A DNA stretch of 64,000 nt from Membranipora membranacea (taxonomy: Eukaryota; Bryozoa; Gymnolaemata; Cheilostomatida; Membraniporidae): assembly GCA_914767715.1 (NCBI GenBank), contig OU612066.1, forward strand, positions 34,074,283 to 34,138,282, read 5' to 3'. Position 1 is the stretch's first letter, and each line of letters opens with the position of its first letter. Position numbers and translations under genes: made by a program. A model generated the notes under the pieces. That model worked only from the letters and a program-made list of their open reading frames with translations. It made no database searches and was not told where the DNA came from. Below, piece by piece: positions 26,701 to 38,256 of this stretch.

Positions 26701-28491
26701 AATGAAACAAAACGTTTGTGTTCCATATACAAGGGCATATGGCACACAGGCGGCAGGCGCCTACGTCACTATCCTCTTACAGAAAAAAACGTCATGTCGT
26801 CAGCATGTCACTTTAACAAACCCAGGGTGATTTCTGTGTTGGAAGTTTCTGCCAGGTGGTGTATTTTTAGGCTCCTTCATCATGACATACATTCTGTTAC
26901 CCAGTCCATTATCCCATCCGTTGAGTGCTTCAATCGCGGCGTTACAAGCAGCGGTACTCTTCATACCAATGTATCTAAGACAATAAGAAAACAAGATAGC
27001 TATCTCCGAGTGATTGACAATATGAAAATAAAACAAGGAATAACCATCTTTTAAAATGTTCTCTCTAGTGGATTAAGGAAGTATTTGTTGTTTAGTGTAT
27101 CAGGTACAGCTCGCAGGCTATGCATGATTTATCTCATATTGAAATAGGCCCATCCGAGGTATTACTGCGTGATAATTATTAATCTCGACAACTCCTACAA
27201 TGAGGCCAGGACCTTATTCCTGGCTTGGCGAGTCAATATGATTGCTTTTCTTATGTTTTTGTGAAGATCATGGCCCATCATATTCATACCACACACCATA
27301 ATGCCCCGTATTGAATCCCCCAAGTCACTATTTCAGAGATAATTTGTAACTTATAATTTAATTCAATATTTTTCACCATTATTTAGATAACACATCTTTA
27401 TTCAATGTATGAGATATTCAAGTATTGTACGCCTTGTATAATCAATCTTGTGCATTTCCCATAAAACTGTAAACATGATCCTATGTGCTCTCCTCAGTTT
27501 TGATGAGTAATAAAGTTGATACATAACATAATATAACACCAGCATTTTATTCAACTTTAGTGATCCGACATTTTATCATACATCATTTAATACACACTGT
27601 TTGATACAACAGGCAAGACAGTATCTATATTTATCGGATATATAACGGATTTGGTTTTTTTCAGCTTAAACCATAGATATTGCAAATAGCCTGCCGTTTT
27701 ATATCTATGGCTTTAACTTGCGATTGGACCACTATCCAGATTCTTGAGGTTAAAGGTTGAGGTCTAAATAGATGCAAACAACAGTTACTACTTACGCTCG
27801 ATTGGTAGGAAATTCCCCCATGTTCTCCAGAATCTTCATGCTTATAATCTCGCCGTAGGGTGAGAAGAGATTTCTCACCGCTTCATCATTCATAGATTTA
27901 GGCAGGCACTTCACATACAGAGTATGTATATCTAGTGAGTATCTGGAGAACAAATATACAGTCTTAGATACTCATGTCTTCAGAAATAAACAAGAGTCAA
28001 AACTGAATAATAATTGTCATACAGTTCCCTGTAATGACATCAAACTAGCGTATGAAAATTCATCATCAATATGATGTCCGCCCATCTACATTACCTCACC
28101 CTTGCATACACCTTCAATCTATATCAAATCACCGGTCAATTTCTATGTTACATCAATGTAGATCGGCGTTTCACCTCATGACCAACCCTCAACCTTCACC
28201 GGCATTAACGCCAAATCTCCATCAATTCAATGGCAGTTTTCCCGCTGGGTTCTAGTAGGCTAAAACATCATTTTAAGTTTTCTCAAAATATAAGCCTCAT
28301 TTAACTACAGGCTCTTGGTAAGTGATATTGTAATCTTCATGGGTTGAAAAGAATACAAGCTTTCTTAGCATCTCAGGAAAACATTGGGACATCCAAATGG
28401 GGCGAGTTTAATGAACTTACGAGGGCCTGTTATAGGCGTCCCCTCCAGTGGTTAATGGTGGATGATCTCGCACATCCTTGCTAGCATACAT
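17778..28491 (-). CDS. vret: Vreteno/TDRD1-like RRM-MYND-Tudor protein, complete
   Basis: Sixteen exons from the start: 28421-28491, 27796-27942, 26822-26974, 25675-26063, 25262-25433, 24637-24856, 24113-24193, 23760-23925, 23269-23332, 22756-22800, 21680-21785, 21152-21258, 19305-19560, 18608-18820, 18270-18333, 17778-17971; all phases agree, 815 aa. An in-frame TAG precedes the ATG. Seen: RRM at about 26-105 (LYVKCLP, then YIGMKSTAACNAAIEALNG); an RGG/Gly/Tyr-rich stretch at about 140-235; a MYND zinc finger at about 270-306 (CSYC, CSGC, CSAEC, HKDMC); part of a first Tudor unit at about 385-466; a full Tudor at about 575-650 with the aromatic-cage pattern WWYRGQI and FIDYGN; and a possible coiled coil at about 765-795. 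RRM, MYND and Tudor in this order match insect Vreteno, a germ-granule piRNA factor; Tudor domains bind dimethyl-arginine of PIWI proteins. Vertebrate TDRD1 is the closest alternative name. Confidence 0.88.
27664..27717. mobile_element. 38-bp stem insert with near 8-bp flanking repeat
   Basis: GCTTAAAC (27664-27671) and GCTTTAAC (27710-27717) differ at one base and flank a 38-bp segment starting CATAGATAT and ending with its reverse complement. It lies in intron 2 of the RRM-MYND-Tudor gene. Size, CA/TG ends and 8-bp spacing resemble the scars at 16-65 and 12701-12752, but the inner bases of the two ends do not match each other. Confidence 0.4.
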
Positions 28492-29289
28492 GGTGACCAC
28501 AATCTATGATGAACCTAGAAACAGAAAAAAAGGCTGACGTTACTTCACTACCAAGGATAAGGAGCTCCCAATGTTATTTTCACCATTACATCACAGCACA
28601 TCACACTAATCTGAGCCCCCAGACTTTGCCAAACGCCCCCCCCCCCCCGGCCCCCCTACATCACAGCATTAGTTGGATTGTTGCTGGCATATGAGAGAAC
28701 ATGGCAACTTTCATTCAGCTGTTTGTTTATTTATAACTGATTCTGCATTGTTATGTAATCTGTGGTTCAATTCACATTTCAATAATAGAATCTAGAATTC
28801 ACCAATCAAGATCTCACTGTCTAACTAATACAGTTTTAGTAATGATGATGGTAGCCAGATAATGATGACAGTGTAGGCCCCATATATCAATATATCATAT
28901 ATCAATCAACAATCTCAGACCATAGGCAGGTTTACAAGACCTTGCTAGCGTTCAATGTAGCTTTTAACGAAATAAATGATGATTCCTAAAATTATCCACC
29001 CGCTTCATAATGATAAAAGAGAAATAATAAACCATGGCTAATATAAGTTGCACACTACTGAGTCCCTATGATAATCCTTCTGCCCCCTAAAAAAGTTACA
29101 TGCTTGCTAAATATCAGGCACCTTGATAAAAAATAAAGAGGTCTTAAGAAAAATGCATGCTTCGATTGAGTTTGAAGAGGTGCACTCCAAGTCTTTACAT
29201 AAGCGAAAGACAAGGCAAAAATTATAAATGAACAGTACACAATATTGGTATTCCCAGGCCTTTTAGACTTCGTCCCGTACCATCACCTC
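28492..29289. other. Upstream flank of RRM-MYND-Tudor gene
   Basis: Presumed promoter and 5' untranslated region of the gene starting at 28491. It includes a C-rich low-complexity patch near 28637-28656. No clear TATA box is seen at the expected distance. Confidence 0.4.
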
Positions 29290-29860
29290 ACACTCCTCAC
29301 TAAGATGCCCGGTATCATCATTGACCTCAGGGGCGTACATAAACAGGTGACATTCGAAAGTCAATAAGGCGCCAGGACCAGAAGGTATCAGTCCAAGAGA
29401 TCTCAAAGAAATAACAGACCCGGTTGCACAGCCACTGGCAAAGGTTATGTAACACAACCCAAACCACCAGGACCTGCAGGATGATCTTAGAACCCTTTCA
29501 AACTGGGACAAGAGATTTGACATGGAGTTCTATCCCATAAAAAGTCAAGACATTACTTTCTCCAGGAAACATCAGATACATGCAGAGCCAGTCACTACAC
29601 CACACTGATATACCAAGAGCTTAGCTCAAAATATCTAGAGCTGTTCCTTTGCCGGCAGGTTAACCTGGCAAACTTTTATAAGCAACGTCACTGCCAATGT
29701 TCTAACCACTTCTGAAGCTGTGAAAGAGAATGCATGCCGCCAGCTCGTAAGACCGGTGTCAAGATACGATTTTGCAGCTTTGGGCCATGTGAGTGCTAGT
29801 CTGGCCAACAGGCTTGAGGTCTATGTAAAGAAGGGCTGGACCTCTTAGACCAGACTTCTG
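29290..29860 (+). pseudogene. Non-LTR retrotransposon reverse transcriptase remnant
   Basis: Conceptual translation with stops and shifts still shows the CR1/Jockey-type order: KAPGPEGISPRDLKEI, then DLRTLSNWDKRFDMEFYPIK, then SEAVKENACRQLVRP. These correspond to the palm and thumb region of the reverse transcriptase. Several stop codons make it dead. Confidence 0.72.
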
Positions 29861-30441
29861 ATCGACCATTAATCAGAAGTCCAGTTCAATATACTTTAGG
29901 TGCTTTCACATCACAGCTAGCAGTTTGAAACCTGCTCACATGCAGGTTAACCGGTAGACACAGTAACATGGAACATGAGTTTTGCTTTTCTTAGTGCACT
30001 ACAGTAACAGCGAGTAGACTTTATGGCAGTTTACGATATGCATAGGGCCTACGTATATATATAGGGCCTAACGAAACGGCAGGTCTGTTCATTAGTTGTA
30101 GGGAGCGGGTAAACCAATCAATATAAATAAGAAGAGATGACCCTAGCAGTTGATTTAGATAGGCCTAATTAATAATGACTGTAGGATGCCCAATTTACAC
30201 TTGTTACTTGTCGAGTAATTGCAACTTATTCCAGAAGTTAGATGCAATATGGCTTTTCATCCAGTCTGGGTCATCAATCACCAGGGGCATCCGCCAGTGG
30301 GGAGAGACTGTTCCACCGCTTAGCCGTGCTCAGCATGAAGTTTTTTGTGATGGAACTTGGTGTCGCAGCGAGGTGTCATGTATACTGCTGCCGGTGACAC
30401 CTTCTGGAGAAGCCGATCATTGGCTGGGCACTGATTGATCA

Positions 30442-30475
30442 ATGAACTCCCTCTTCACTCTAAGAGGGAGTTCAT
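30442..30475. other. Perfect hairpin, 14-bp stem
   Basis: ATGAACTCCCTCTT pairs with its exact reverse complement across a six-base loop. It is the first of three hairpins within 300 bases; the others are at 30507-30535 and 30723-30744. Confidence 0.7.
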
Positions 30476-30506
30476 CATCGGATTGATTGACGTAGTCCCA
30501 CCAATA

Positions 30507-30535
30507 AACTACCTCTCCCTCAGGGAGAGGTAGTT
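30507..30535. other. Perfect hairpin, 14-bp stem
   Basis: AACTACCTCTCCCT pairs with its exact reverse complement around a single base, so in single strand a few inner pairs would open. It stands 31 bases after the previous hairpin. Confidence 0.7.
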
Positions 30536-30722
30536 CATTGGTCACATCGTGGCTGATGTTGGTTGCAACCTCATCAATGTACATTGCTCGGAGCTCAAGT
30601 CTGGGATGTACTCATCGTGTTTTCAGATTATTCCATTACAGTTCTCTTATGAATTGGGTCGTGCTAGTAGCGTTTTATTATTATGTTGTGTGCACCAATC
30701 TGGCAGCTCTTCTCTGAACAGC

Positions 30723-30744
30723 AAGGAGTCAAACTTGACTCCTT
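30723..30744. other. Perfect hairpin, 10-bp stem
   Basis: AAGGAGTCAA pairs with TTGACTCCTT across a two-base loop. It lies just before the retrotransposon deletion derivative that starts near 30765. Confidence 0.65.
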
Positions 30745-30764
30745 CCTCTAAAAGACGAACTCTG

Positions 30765-31025
30765 CAGCACTTTACACTACAGATTTTGTTCATGACCAAC
30801 AAGGTTTTGTTCGTAAGAGTTATCTTCCCAAATTGCTATAAAATTCATTACATTGACTGTTAGGATGAATAGAGCTGTACCAATAATTTGAGATAATAGT
30901 AGCAAATGCTAACAATCAACACTCTCATTGTTAATTGTGCAATATTATCCCTTTCAGCCATCTTTCCAAGGTGTCCATGTTGCCTTAATGTTCATGAATT
31001 GGGACCACTCAAGATCGACACAAGA
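30765..31025 (+). mobile_element. Internally deleted copy of non-LTR element
   Basis: The first part (to about 30832) matches the reverse complement of 36752-36820; the rest matches the reverse complement of about 35525-35712. The reverse transcriptase segment present between those points in the copy at 35510-36840 is missing. Both parent breakpoints carry TGCT, and a single TGCT stands at the junction. Confidence 0.7.
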
Positions 31026-31029
31026 TCAA

Positions 31030-33420
31030 TATTAATCTGTTAATATTCCTGTCAATTTATATAAATTATACACTCCTGTAATATTTATTTGGTGACAAAT
31101 CGCAAAACAGCTAGAGGGAAAAGGTTATTTGTCTCTTTGTGGTTCTACACATGGATGGCCTGTATTTATCTATTTTTGCTCTACGAGCAGACTTTTTCTT
31201 TGTATTTATTTTAATACGAGAGTTCAGGTGGTGATGATTGTCTTCGGCTATATTGGTGAAGTTTTCACTGCAAGAGGCGTGCAGGAAAGTTGAGATGAAT
31301 TGCAGTGCTACATTGCCAAGCCTCTGTTCAAGTGTTTGTAAAGGAACAGGTTTCTTGCTTGGTACCATTTTTGAGCTTGAAATCAGATTAAGACAGCTAT
31401 CACACATCCATTTGCATGCATATAAAATTAGTCATCAGGGTTATTTGGTCTGGTAGGTTTGGGGGTTATAAGTTAACAACATTGAGTTGCCTCCTCATGC
31501 ACCGCCCAACTTGTCCAGGCGATTTGTGATGAGCCTGTTATTGGGGAAATACTGTAATATTAGTGACTATTGTGGTTAGATAACAACTTTTGCAAATAAA
31601 TGACAAAGTCACTCACAAGTCTGTCTGATGACATAAAAGTTCAAAAGAAAGTTCTATAATTTGTATACACACTATTTGATGAGTTGAGACCGCTAATCAA
31701 AACAACCTTTATATCTGTTATGAGCCCATGTCGAAGAAAAGATTAGAATAACCACTGTACATTACAATCAATGACAGATGACTTTGACGCACTCCCTGTC
31801 AGCTGTTTTTCAGGCATGAAAATGAGTGATTTTCATTTCAGACCGACGCGCTTGTTTGCTCTGTTAAAATAAGATTATAGTGGAGCAATTGATTCTTCCT
31901 GCCGACAAAGCCTTGCTTATTTCAGATTCACCCAAAAATGGTCCATGCAATGCTTTATAGTTTGTACCAAATCTTGCAATTTACCCAACACTAGCCTCCG
32001 AAATCAGATCCATACTGACAAAATAACTCAAAAACTCGACAAGTTAATTTCCTACGTGACTGCTGTGTGCAGTGGCATGTGCTTTCATAAGACCTGCTGC
32101 ACTCAGTCAGTAATATTGATAGTCTATGTTAAGATGTGCTGAGTATCTGTGATGCACACAGATGGACAAAATCTAATGAAAAAATAGAAAGTTTCTCCAG
32201 GTATCTCACTGCTAACACGATTATCAATACTCCTCTTTAGGAGGCAGTCAAATTCATTTACATTTTACATCACCCTGAAGTCCGAAACAACTAGATGACA
32301 AATTTATTGAGTTGAATTTACTTTGTGACTTGTAATTTCTAGTTTTTAAACAATGTAAACAACACAGTTTACCCAAAAAAACCTTGAGTGTTTAAACATC
32401 AGAATATTTGCAAAAATTATTGAAAAGATTGTCAAAACCTCAAAAAACTCAGTGTTAATCATTACATTCTTTGGATTTCAACATCATCCTAATGCCTGAA
32501 ATGTCGAGATTTACATAGAATTTATTTTAGATATCTGCGCGATTTTGGATATACATATTTTCAAGAAAAACACACAATCTAACTGTGTAAATTTTGTATC
32601 TTCCATTGAAATTCTATTGAATGCCGCTATTCATGAAGCTAATAATTGAAGCATATCACTGGTTTTCATGTGGGCTGAAGACGGAGTTTGATCGGAATGT
32701 CATAGCCACAATCTCATTTATTCATCATATTAATGTAAACAAAACCTTGAAATACTTAGCGATGTATTGATCTGCCTTTATATTGCCAATTTCCATCTCG
32801 AGCAGTAACCATGGTTAACAGAAAATGTTGTATCTGCCAAAGCACTGTGGGTTATTTCCAGTGGCCTAAATCATACAGATTTAAACTTGAGTGGTGTGAC
32901 TACCTCAGAGATATTTTCCCTCTGATTATCACATGGACTCGACGTCAATTTGCTACAAATGCCTCCTAAATGATATTCAATCTCGCTCTCACTAGAGCTG
33001 TTAATCTCCCTGTAATTTTCATTCTCACTGTCGGATGAGCTAGAGCTGTAATTTTTTGCCATGTTTGATTTAGATCGTTAGCTTTGTCATTGAATTATGA
33101 AATGTCATACACTATCCCATTTTACTGTGGGACAGATATATAATGCATTGTATTCACTCATTCATTCAATAGATAAATTCTTTGTGTTTTGATATCACAT
33201 GCAGAATATCAAAACCACTGTGTCATAACAATACGCCTTAGTTACAAAGTACTGTATATTCCCATTATAATCTGAGGTACTAAAAAGGTACTATTTTCAA
33301 CAAGTGATCACAACTCCAAAGGAAAAAAATAGTACCTTTTTAGTACCTTCTCATCCCAACTTTGAGGGCAAATAAGTCTTAACTGGGCCACTGGCTGCTT
33401 TTGAACATAGAATGATGTTC
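31030..33420. other. Gene-poor stretch, one unassigned frame
   Basis: No recognised gene. On the minus strand at 32871-33062 an ATG-initiated frame encodes 63 residues, rich in Ser, Asp and Glu (SSSSSDSENENYRE). At 31111-31407 another minus frame encodes 98 residues with a CDSC start and a basic end. Neither shows a family motif or a supported partner exon. Confidence 0.4.
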
Positions 33421-33429
33421 TAAACTAGA

Positions 33430-33630
33430 CTGAGATCTCTAGAATGATACCAAAAAACCTGATCCTTTACAAACACTTTCATAGTTGTCAGTGAAGGGCA
33501 TCAAAATCTGACTAACAGAGCGCTGGATCCTCTCAAATCTTGTTTTGTCAGTGTCTGATAGCAGACTGTACCAGGCAGGGCGGGCGTAGGCGATTAAAGA
33601 CTTAATATTAGCTACTTAGAAGGCTTTCAG
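33430..33630 (-). pseudogene. Non-LTR reverse transcriptase C-terminal remnant
   Basis: The minus-strand translation contains LLSDTDKTRFERIQRS, the typical end region of CR1/Jockey-type reverse transcriptases, preceded by IAYARPAWYS. It is interrupted by a stop upstream and is short. Confidence 0.65.
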
Positions 33631-33714
33631 GCCACCGCTGGAGGCTTGATATAGGATTTTCCGATTTGGCTAGGAATCTACTCACAAACAAGTTTTTGGA
33701 AGCAGAATTACAAA

Positions 33715-33885
33715 AACATCTTCATTTCGATCAATCCTCAAGATTATTGCCTTTATAATTAGGAATAATGTTGATTGGAATGTGATATTGGCGCCAGTTT
33801 CAACTCAAATGTATCATTCATGTCTTTGGATTATGAGCTAGTCACATTGTTCTGAAAGCAATCCTAGACTAATCTGTTTGTCAAA
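33715..33885. repeat. Inverted repeat, left copy
   Basis: Its reverse complement matches about 35100-35275 with scattered differences; both contain TTGATTGGAATGTGATATTGG or a near copy. The pair encloses about 1.2 kb that includes the SINE at 34861. Confidence 0.65.
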
Positions 33886-34860
33886 TACTAATTTGAGAAG
33901 ACATTGCCAGATTTGCCTTATAATCCATGAAGTGGATGCTATGTGTGCAATCTGCACTGTATATCAGCGTTCCCAATACAGAAAAACCATTAGAACATTA
34001 ATGTCAACAGGGAATCATGATCAAAAAAATCATTTCTGAATACATTTTCTCCTGTAATTGCACCATTTTGCCCAAAACTTCGCCTTGCAAGCATTTAGTT
34101 ACAAAAATCTGTAACTTTGAAACTGAAATTTACTAAAAGAATTTGATCAAACTTATCAATTGCGGGAATATATCACTTTATGGTGTGATAATAGACCAGA
34201 AAATTAAAAAAGCTGTTAAGAACAGTCGGGATCAGGGCAGGATATTTATCTCAACCGGCTTCAACTATTGGGTGTAATTTGATGCCTGTCAGTAGAATTT
34301 TGAATCAAAAGTATTTGCTTTCTTGTACAATATAATGAAGTGGGAGAATAGTGCTGCTATTGCAACCTTTTTCTCTACCATACAACATTGAAAACTGAAA
34401 TCTGAGGGCGGGCAGGGGTAGGGTGGTGTAGCTAATAAGCACACAACTGTTGAAGTTCATGAGTTTTTGTAGGTGTTTTTGGGTGATAAAGAATGGTGTT
34501 TGAAAAGCTGCACTACTCTTGAATTGGTACATTTGCATAAAGCCCTAGCATTATAATTCTTATGCGCCATTTGTTGTCCGTGACCAGCTGCTGTCGCTTC
34601 GTTCACATCGCATATTGTGTCGCGATTCCCTGGTATTGAGGTGACACAGATGCCTGTCATATATGTTCGTGATTATATGAAAGCTGTTTTAAAATTACAG
34701 AAAATCAAAAATATGATGAAATATTTGATTTTATTGTGACTCCCTGTTGTTATTTATATGCTAATGGTGTTTCTGTATGGGAACCCTGATACACAGCGCA
34801 TAATTCAAACATAACAAACATTGCACGGATTTGTAGGCAAGCCTAACTAAGTCTTGATCA

Positions 34861-35088
34861 AAAAAAGATGATTCAAATCATGTCTTATCACTTGCCACAT
34901 CCCGGAGCATGGGCGGCGAAATTTTAGTGCCTTATCGGCGAGGCTCTGTTTCCAGGCAGGTCGAAGCACATCTAGGGGCCAACCAATGCACAAGTAGGTG
35001 ATGGACCGCAGTGGGATTCGCACCCTAGACCTTCAACATGTGCATGCTGGAGTCCGGCGCTCTAATCAACTGAGCCACCTCATACTCT
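34861..35088 (-). repeat. tRNA-derived SINE, full head
   Basis: On the minus strand it starts with an A box (GTGGCTCAGTTGATTAGAGC) and a B box (GGGTGCGAATCCCAC) about 35 bases further on. A body follows that is shared with the copy at 49590-49797 (ATTTCGCCGCCCATG). The long body after the tRNA-like head marks a SINE rather than a tRNA gene. Confidence 0.75.
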
Positions 35089-35099
35089 TCCCAAAAGAG

Positions 35100-35275
35100 A
35101 TGATTCTAGGATTGCTTTCAGAACAATGTAACTAACTCATAATCCAAAAAAATGAATGATACCTTTGAGTTTAAACTGGTGCCAATATCACATTCCAATC
35201 AAGATTATCCCTAATTACATAGGCAATAATCTTGAGGATTGATTGAAATGATGGTGTTTCTCTAATTCTCATAAC
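35100..35275. repeat. Inverted repeat, right copy
   Basis: Partner of 33715-33885 in the opposite orientation. It abuts the SINE at 34861-35088. Confidence 0.65.
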
Positions 35276-35509
35276 AAAAATTAAATCGAAAAGGTAGCTT
35301 GTGGATTCCCATATCAAGCCACAAGCATCGATAAAAATTTTTAGCTCAGACTGAACCTTTGTTAGAGAGTGCTTACTTTTGAGTAACCTCTATCCCCCTC
35401 CCATTTATGTTAGAGTGCAAGGTCATCGCTAAGCTAATATTATTGGATTTGATACCCCTTCAGCCAACTGCTGCCGGGTTTTGTTGGGCAGTCAGCCAGT
35501 CATGTCTGC

Positions 35510-36840
35510 AATGTCGATCTTGAGTAGTCCCAATTCATGGCCATTGAGGCAACATGGACACCTTGTCAAGTTGGGTGACAGAAAAAATATTGCACAATAG
35601 AGCATGTTAACAATGAGAGTGTTGAGTATTTGCAGTAGCTACTGTTACCTTATATTATTTGTTCAGCCCTATTTATCCTAACACACTAACAGTCGATGGA
35701 ATGAATTCTATAGCACTTACATCAACTTACATCAAAGACGACATCACGCTAGACCGCCTAGGGGGCGTAAGGGGCGTGCCTCAGTTTTTGGACATAAATA
35801 CATAAGGTTTGGACATTGTTCCAGAATACCATCCCATGGGTAGGGCATTTGGGTTCAGAGTGGGTACATGTACCCATCCAGTAGGGCATCGGTAGTATTT
35901 TCCTCTGATTGTCCTTAGATTTTCATATCCCGTATTGTCCGGGGCAGAAAACTGTTATGAAAACAGTACTCTGTGGCAGCGATAGAGCGTGGCTCGTTCC
36001 GTGTTTGTGATCTTGTCGAGACTGGGGCTGGTTTATTATTTCATCTTAGGATGTGCAGAGTGCAGGGTGGGCCTCCTCTCTTGACAGTACCTTATGTAGG
36101 AGCTTTACCCTGGAGTTCTTCCGCCGAATAACTAGCTGTTCCAGCTGCAATTTCTCCTTTGCTTCCGTAACACCCCTCCTCCCCTTCAATCCACAGATCA
36201 TTCTCACACCTTGGTTTTGCACAATCTCGAGTGCCTCGATCTCCCTCTCTGTGGAAGGATCCCAGGCTCAGGAAGCATATTCCAGATGAGGAAGGCAGAG
36301 AGACTTGTATGCAATCAGTCTGGCTCTCTCCGGTGCCCAGTAGAGAGCTCGTCTGATCATCTCAATCTGCTTTCTGGCGCTGCAGATTTTGTCGGCTATG
36401 TGGTCAGTGAACTTTAGATCTGACTTCAGTATCACTCCCAAGTATTTGCAGTGATCTGTGTGCTCCAGCACTATATTGTCCATAGTGTACTCTGGGACTG
36501 TTGTTCTCTGGGGATGGAAGGCAGTAATCTTTCTTACACTTCTTAGCATTAAGACTCATCCCCCAGGTTTTAGCCCAGGTGTTCAGTGACTCCAAGTTGG
36601 CTTGAAATCTCTCCTCATCATTTGTGTTGTCTACATTTTGGTACATCAGGGTATCATCAGCAAATAGGCCAGCAGAGCAATCAACATGACTGGGGAGATC
36701 ATTGAATGATATATATACACCAAAAACAACACTGGACCCAGCAATTTGGGAATATAACTCTTACAAACAAAACCTTGTTCGTCACGAACAAAATCTGTAG
36801 TGTCAAAATTGACTACATTGGGCATTGCCAATGAGTACTC
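35510..36840 (-). pseudogene. Non-LTR retrotransposon 3' half, broken
   Basis: On the minus strand the frames encode the end of a CR1/Jockey-type reverse transcriptase: DFVRDEQGFVCKSYIPKLLG, then FQANLESLNTWAKTWGMSLN, then HCKYLGVILKSDLKFTDHI, then LPHLEYAS. A trailing segment EALEIVQNQGVRMICGLKG continues in the same order. Frameshifts near 36646 and 36404-36550 break it. The last 200 bases (35510-35712) are the presumed 3' untranslated end, shared with the deleted copy at 30765-31025. Confidence 0.8.
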
Positions 36841-38130
36841 CTTGTTTAATCCTATCTAAAGTGGAAGAAATAACGCAATGACAGGAGGAGACTAAAAACT
36901 GAAATTATTTTCCTTCTTTTCAAAAATGGAAAAACATTAACTAAAAAAATGTAAAAACTTGATATTTGCAGGTTTCGTTTTCGCATGAGTGGTTCACAAT
37001 CATTGAGGGGGCAACTCTCAATGAGAAGATGATGCGGCCTATTCGGATGGGTGGAGAAACCACCCTCCCTGGATAAACTGAATCAGTTGTGATTCTACGA
37101 TTCGCACAGAGTTAAGATATACTTCCTTACAAGACAGGCTTTGCTATGAAAGGCATTATTCTATTCCCCAATTCACCATTATGGCTGCTCAGCGAGAAAT
37201 AACATAACATACTATTTTATGCTTGTGTTTAAAAAAATTGCAAGTTATAAGCAGGAAATAAGCACGCAAACATCTCTGGGTTTATGGCCTAAGCGCAAGA
37301 CCATTGGAACCTCAAGCATGTTGCTGTTTTGCTTCTTGGGATTAGAACGATTCATGTCGCTACTTCCGTTTATATTTTAATCATCCCATCTAATGGGTTT
37401 GAATGAATCCTCATGCCTGATTGTTTTTTAATGACTATGAGCTGTTACCATTTTAGTATGAGCGAAACAAAAACACAGCCAATATAGACTGTTGCGGGGA
37501 CAGTCAGCACTTGAAAAAAACTGAAGGGAATTTCAGTTACCATTTTCAAATCCAACACATCAATCTTACTCTTATGCATGATACAAGATGTAGTTGACTA
37601 AATTTTGACTAAAAATAATTTATTATGAACAAGAAAGAACTCTAGCGCCATGTTACAGGTATTTCTCAAAAAACCCAATTAATATGTGTCAGGTTCACAA
37701 AAAGCAAGAATAAATAACGCGAACATCAAAAACATCATTTCATGATGCCATGTCATGCAATAGAACAGAAGTGATAAAACCAGAAAACATTAACATGGTA
37801 AGAAAAGTACCTAAACGGATTAGGACCCTGAGTGTAGGTAGTTTATATAGCTGAGACATATCAGAAAGCACCATCAGCGAATCTTCGTTGTTCATTGAAG
37901 AGATAATTCTCCGAGTGACTCGGTCAGCATTATTTTGATATTTAATTGAGCACCATATTTATTTTTTATTATAATGTTTTTATTGAGGTTTTCATATGCA
38001 TAAGTATGTCATAAACAAAGGAAAATAACAACTTTTTGACCTCATAAACAAAACAAAAAAGAAAGAAAAATATTTATAGATATGGACAGAAATGATAATC
38101 AGTTGGGAGAAAAATTTTTACAGTATGTGA
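36841..38130. other. Intergenic, nothing recognised
   Basis: AT-rich sequence between the retrotransposon remnant and the 3' end of the fukutin-related gene. A possible polyadenylation signal for that gene (TTTATT on the plus strand) is near 37957. No other feature is seen. Confidence 0.4.
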
Positions 38131-38235
38131 TTGATTGATATATATTATATTGATTGATATTATATTGATTGATATTGATTGATATTGATATTATATTGAT
38201 TGATATTATATTAGATTGATATATATCATATATTA
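38131..38235. repeat. TGATTGATAT-type tandem repeat
   Basis: Irregular repeats of TTGATTGATAT and TATAT just beyond the stop codon of the gene at 38257. Confidence 0.75.
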
Positions 38236-38256
38236 CCATTTGAGTCCTTGAGATCA

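Noticed and set aside
34990-35088. tRNA gene on the minus strand
   Set aside because: A and B boxes are present, but the acceptor stem does not close and a shared body follows, so it is a SINE.
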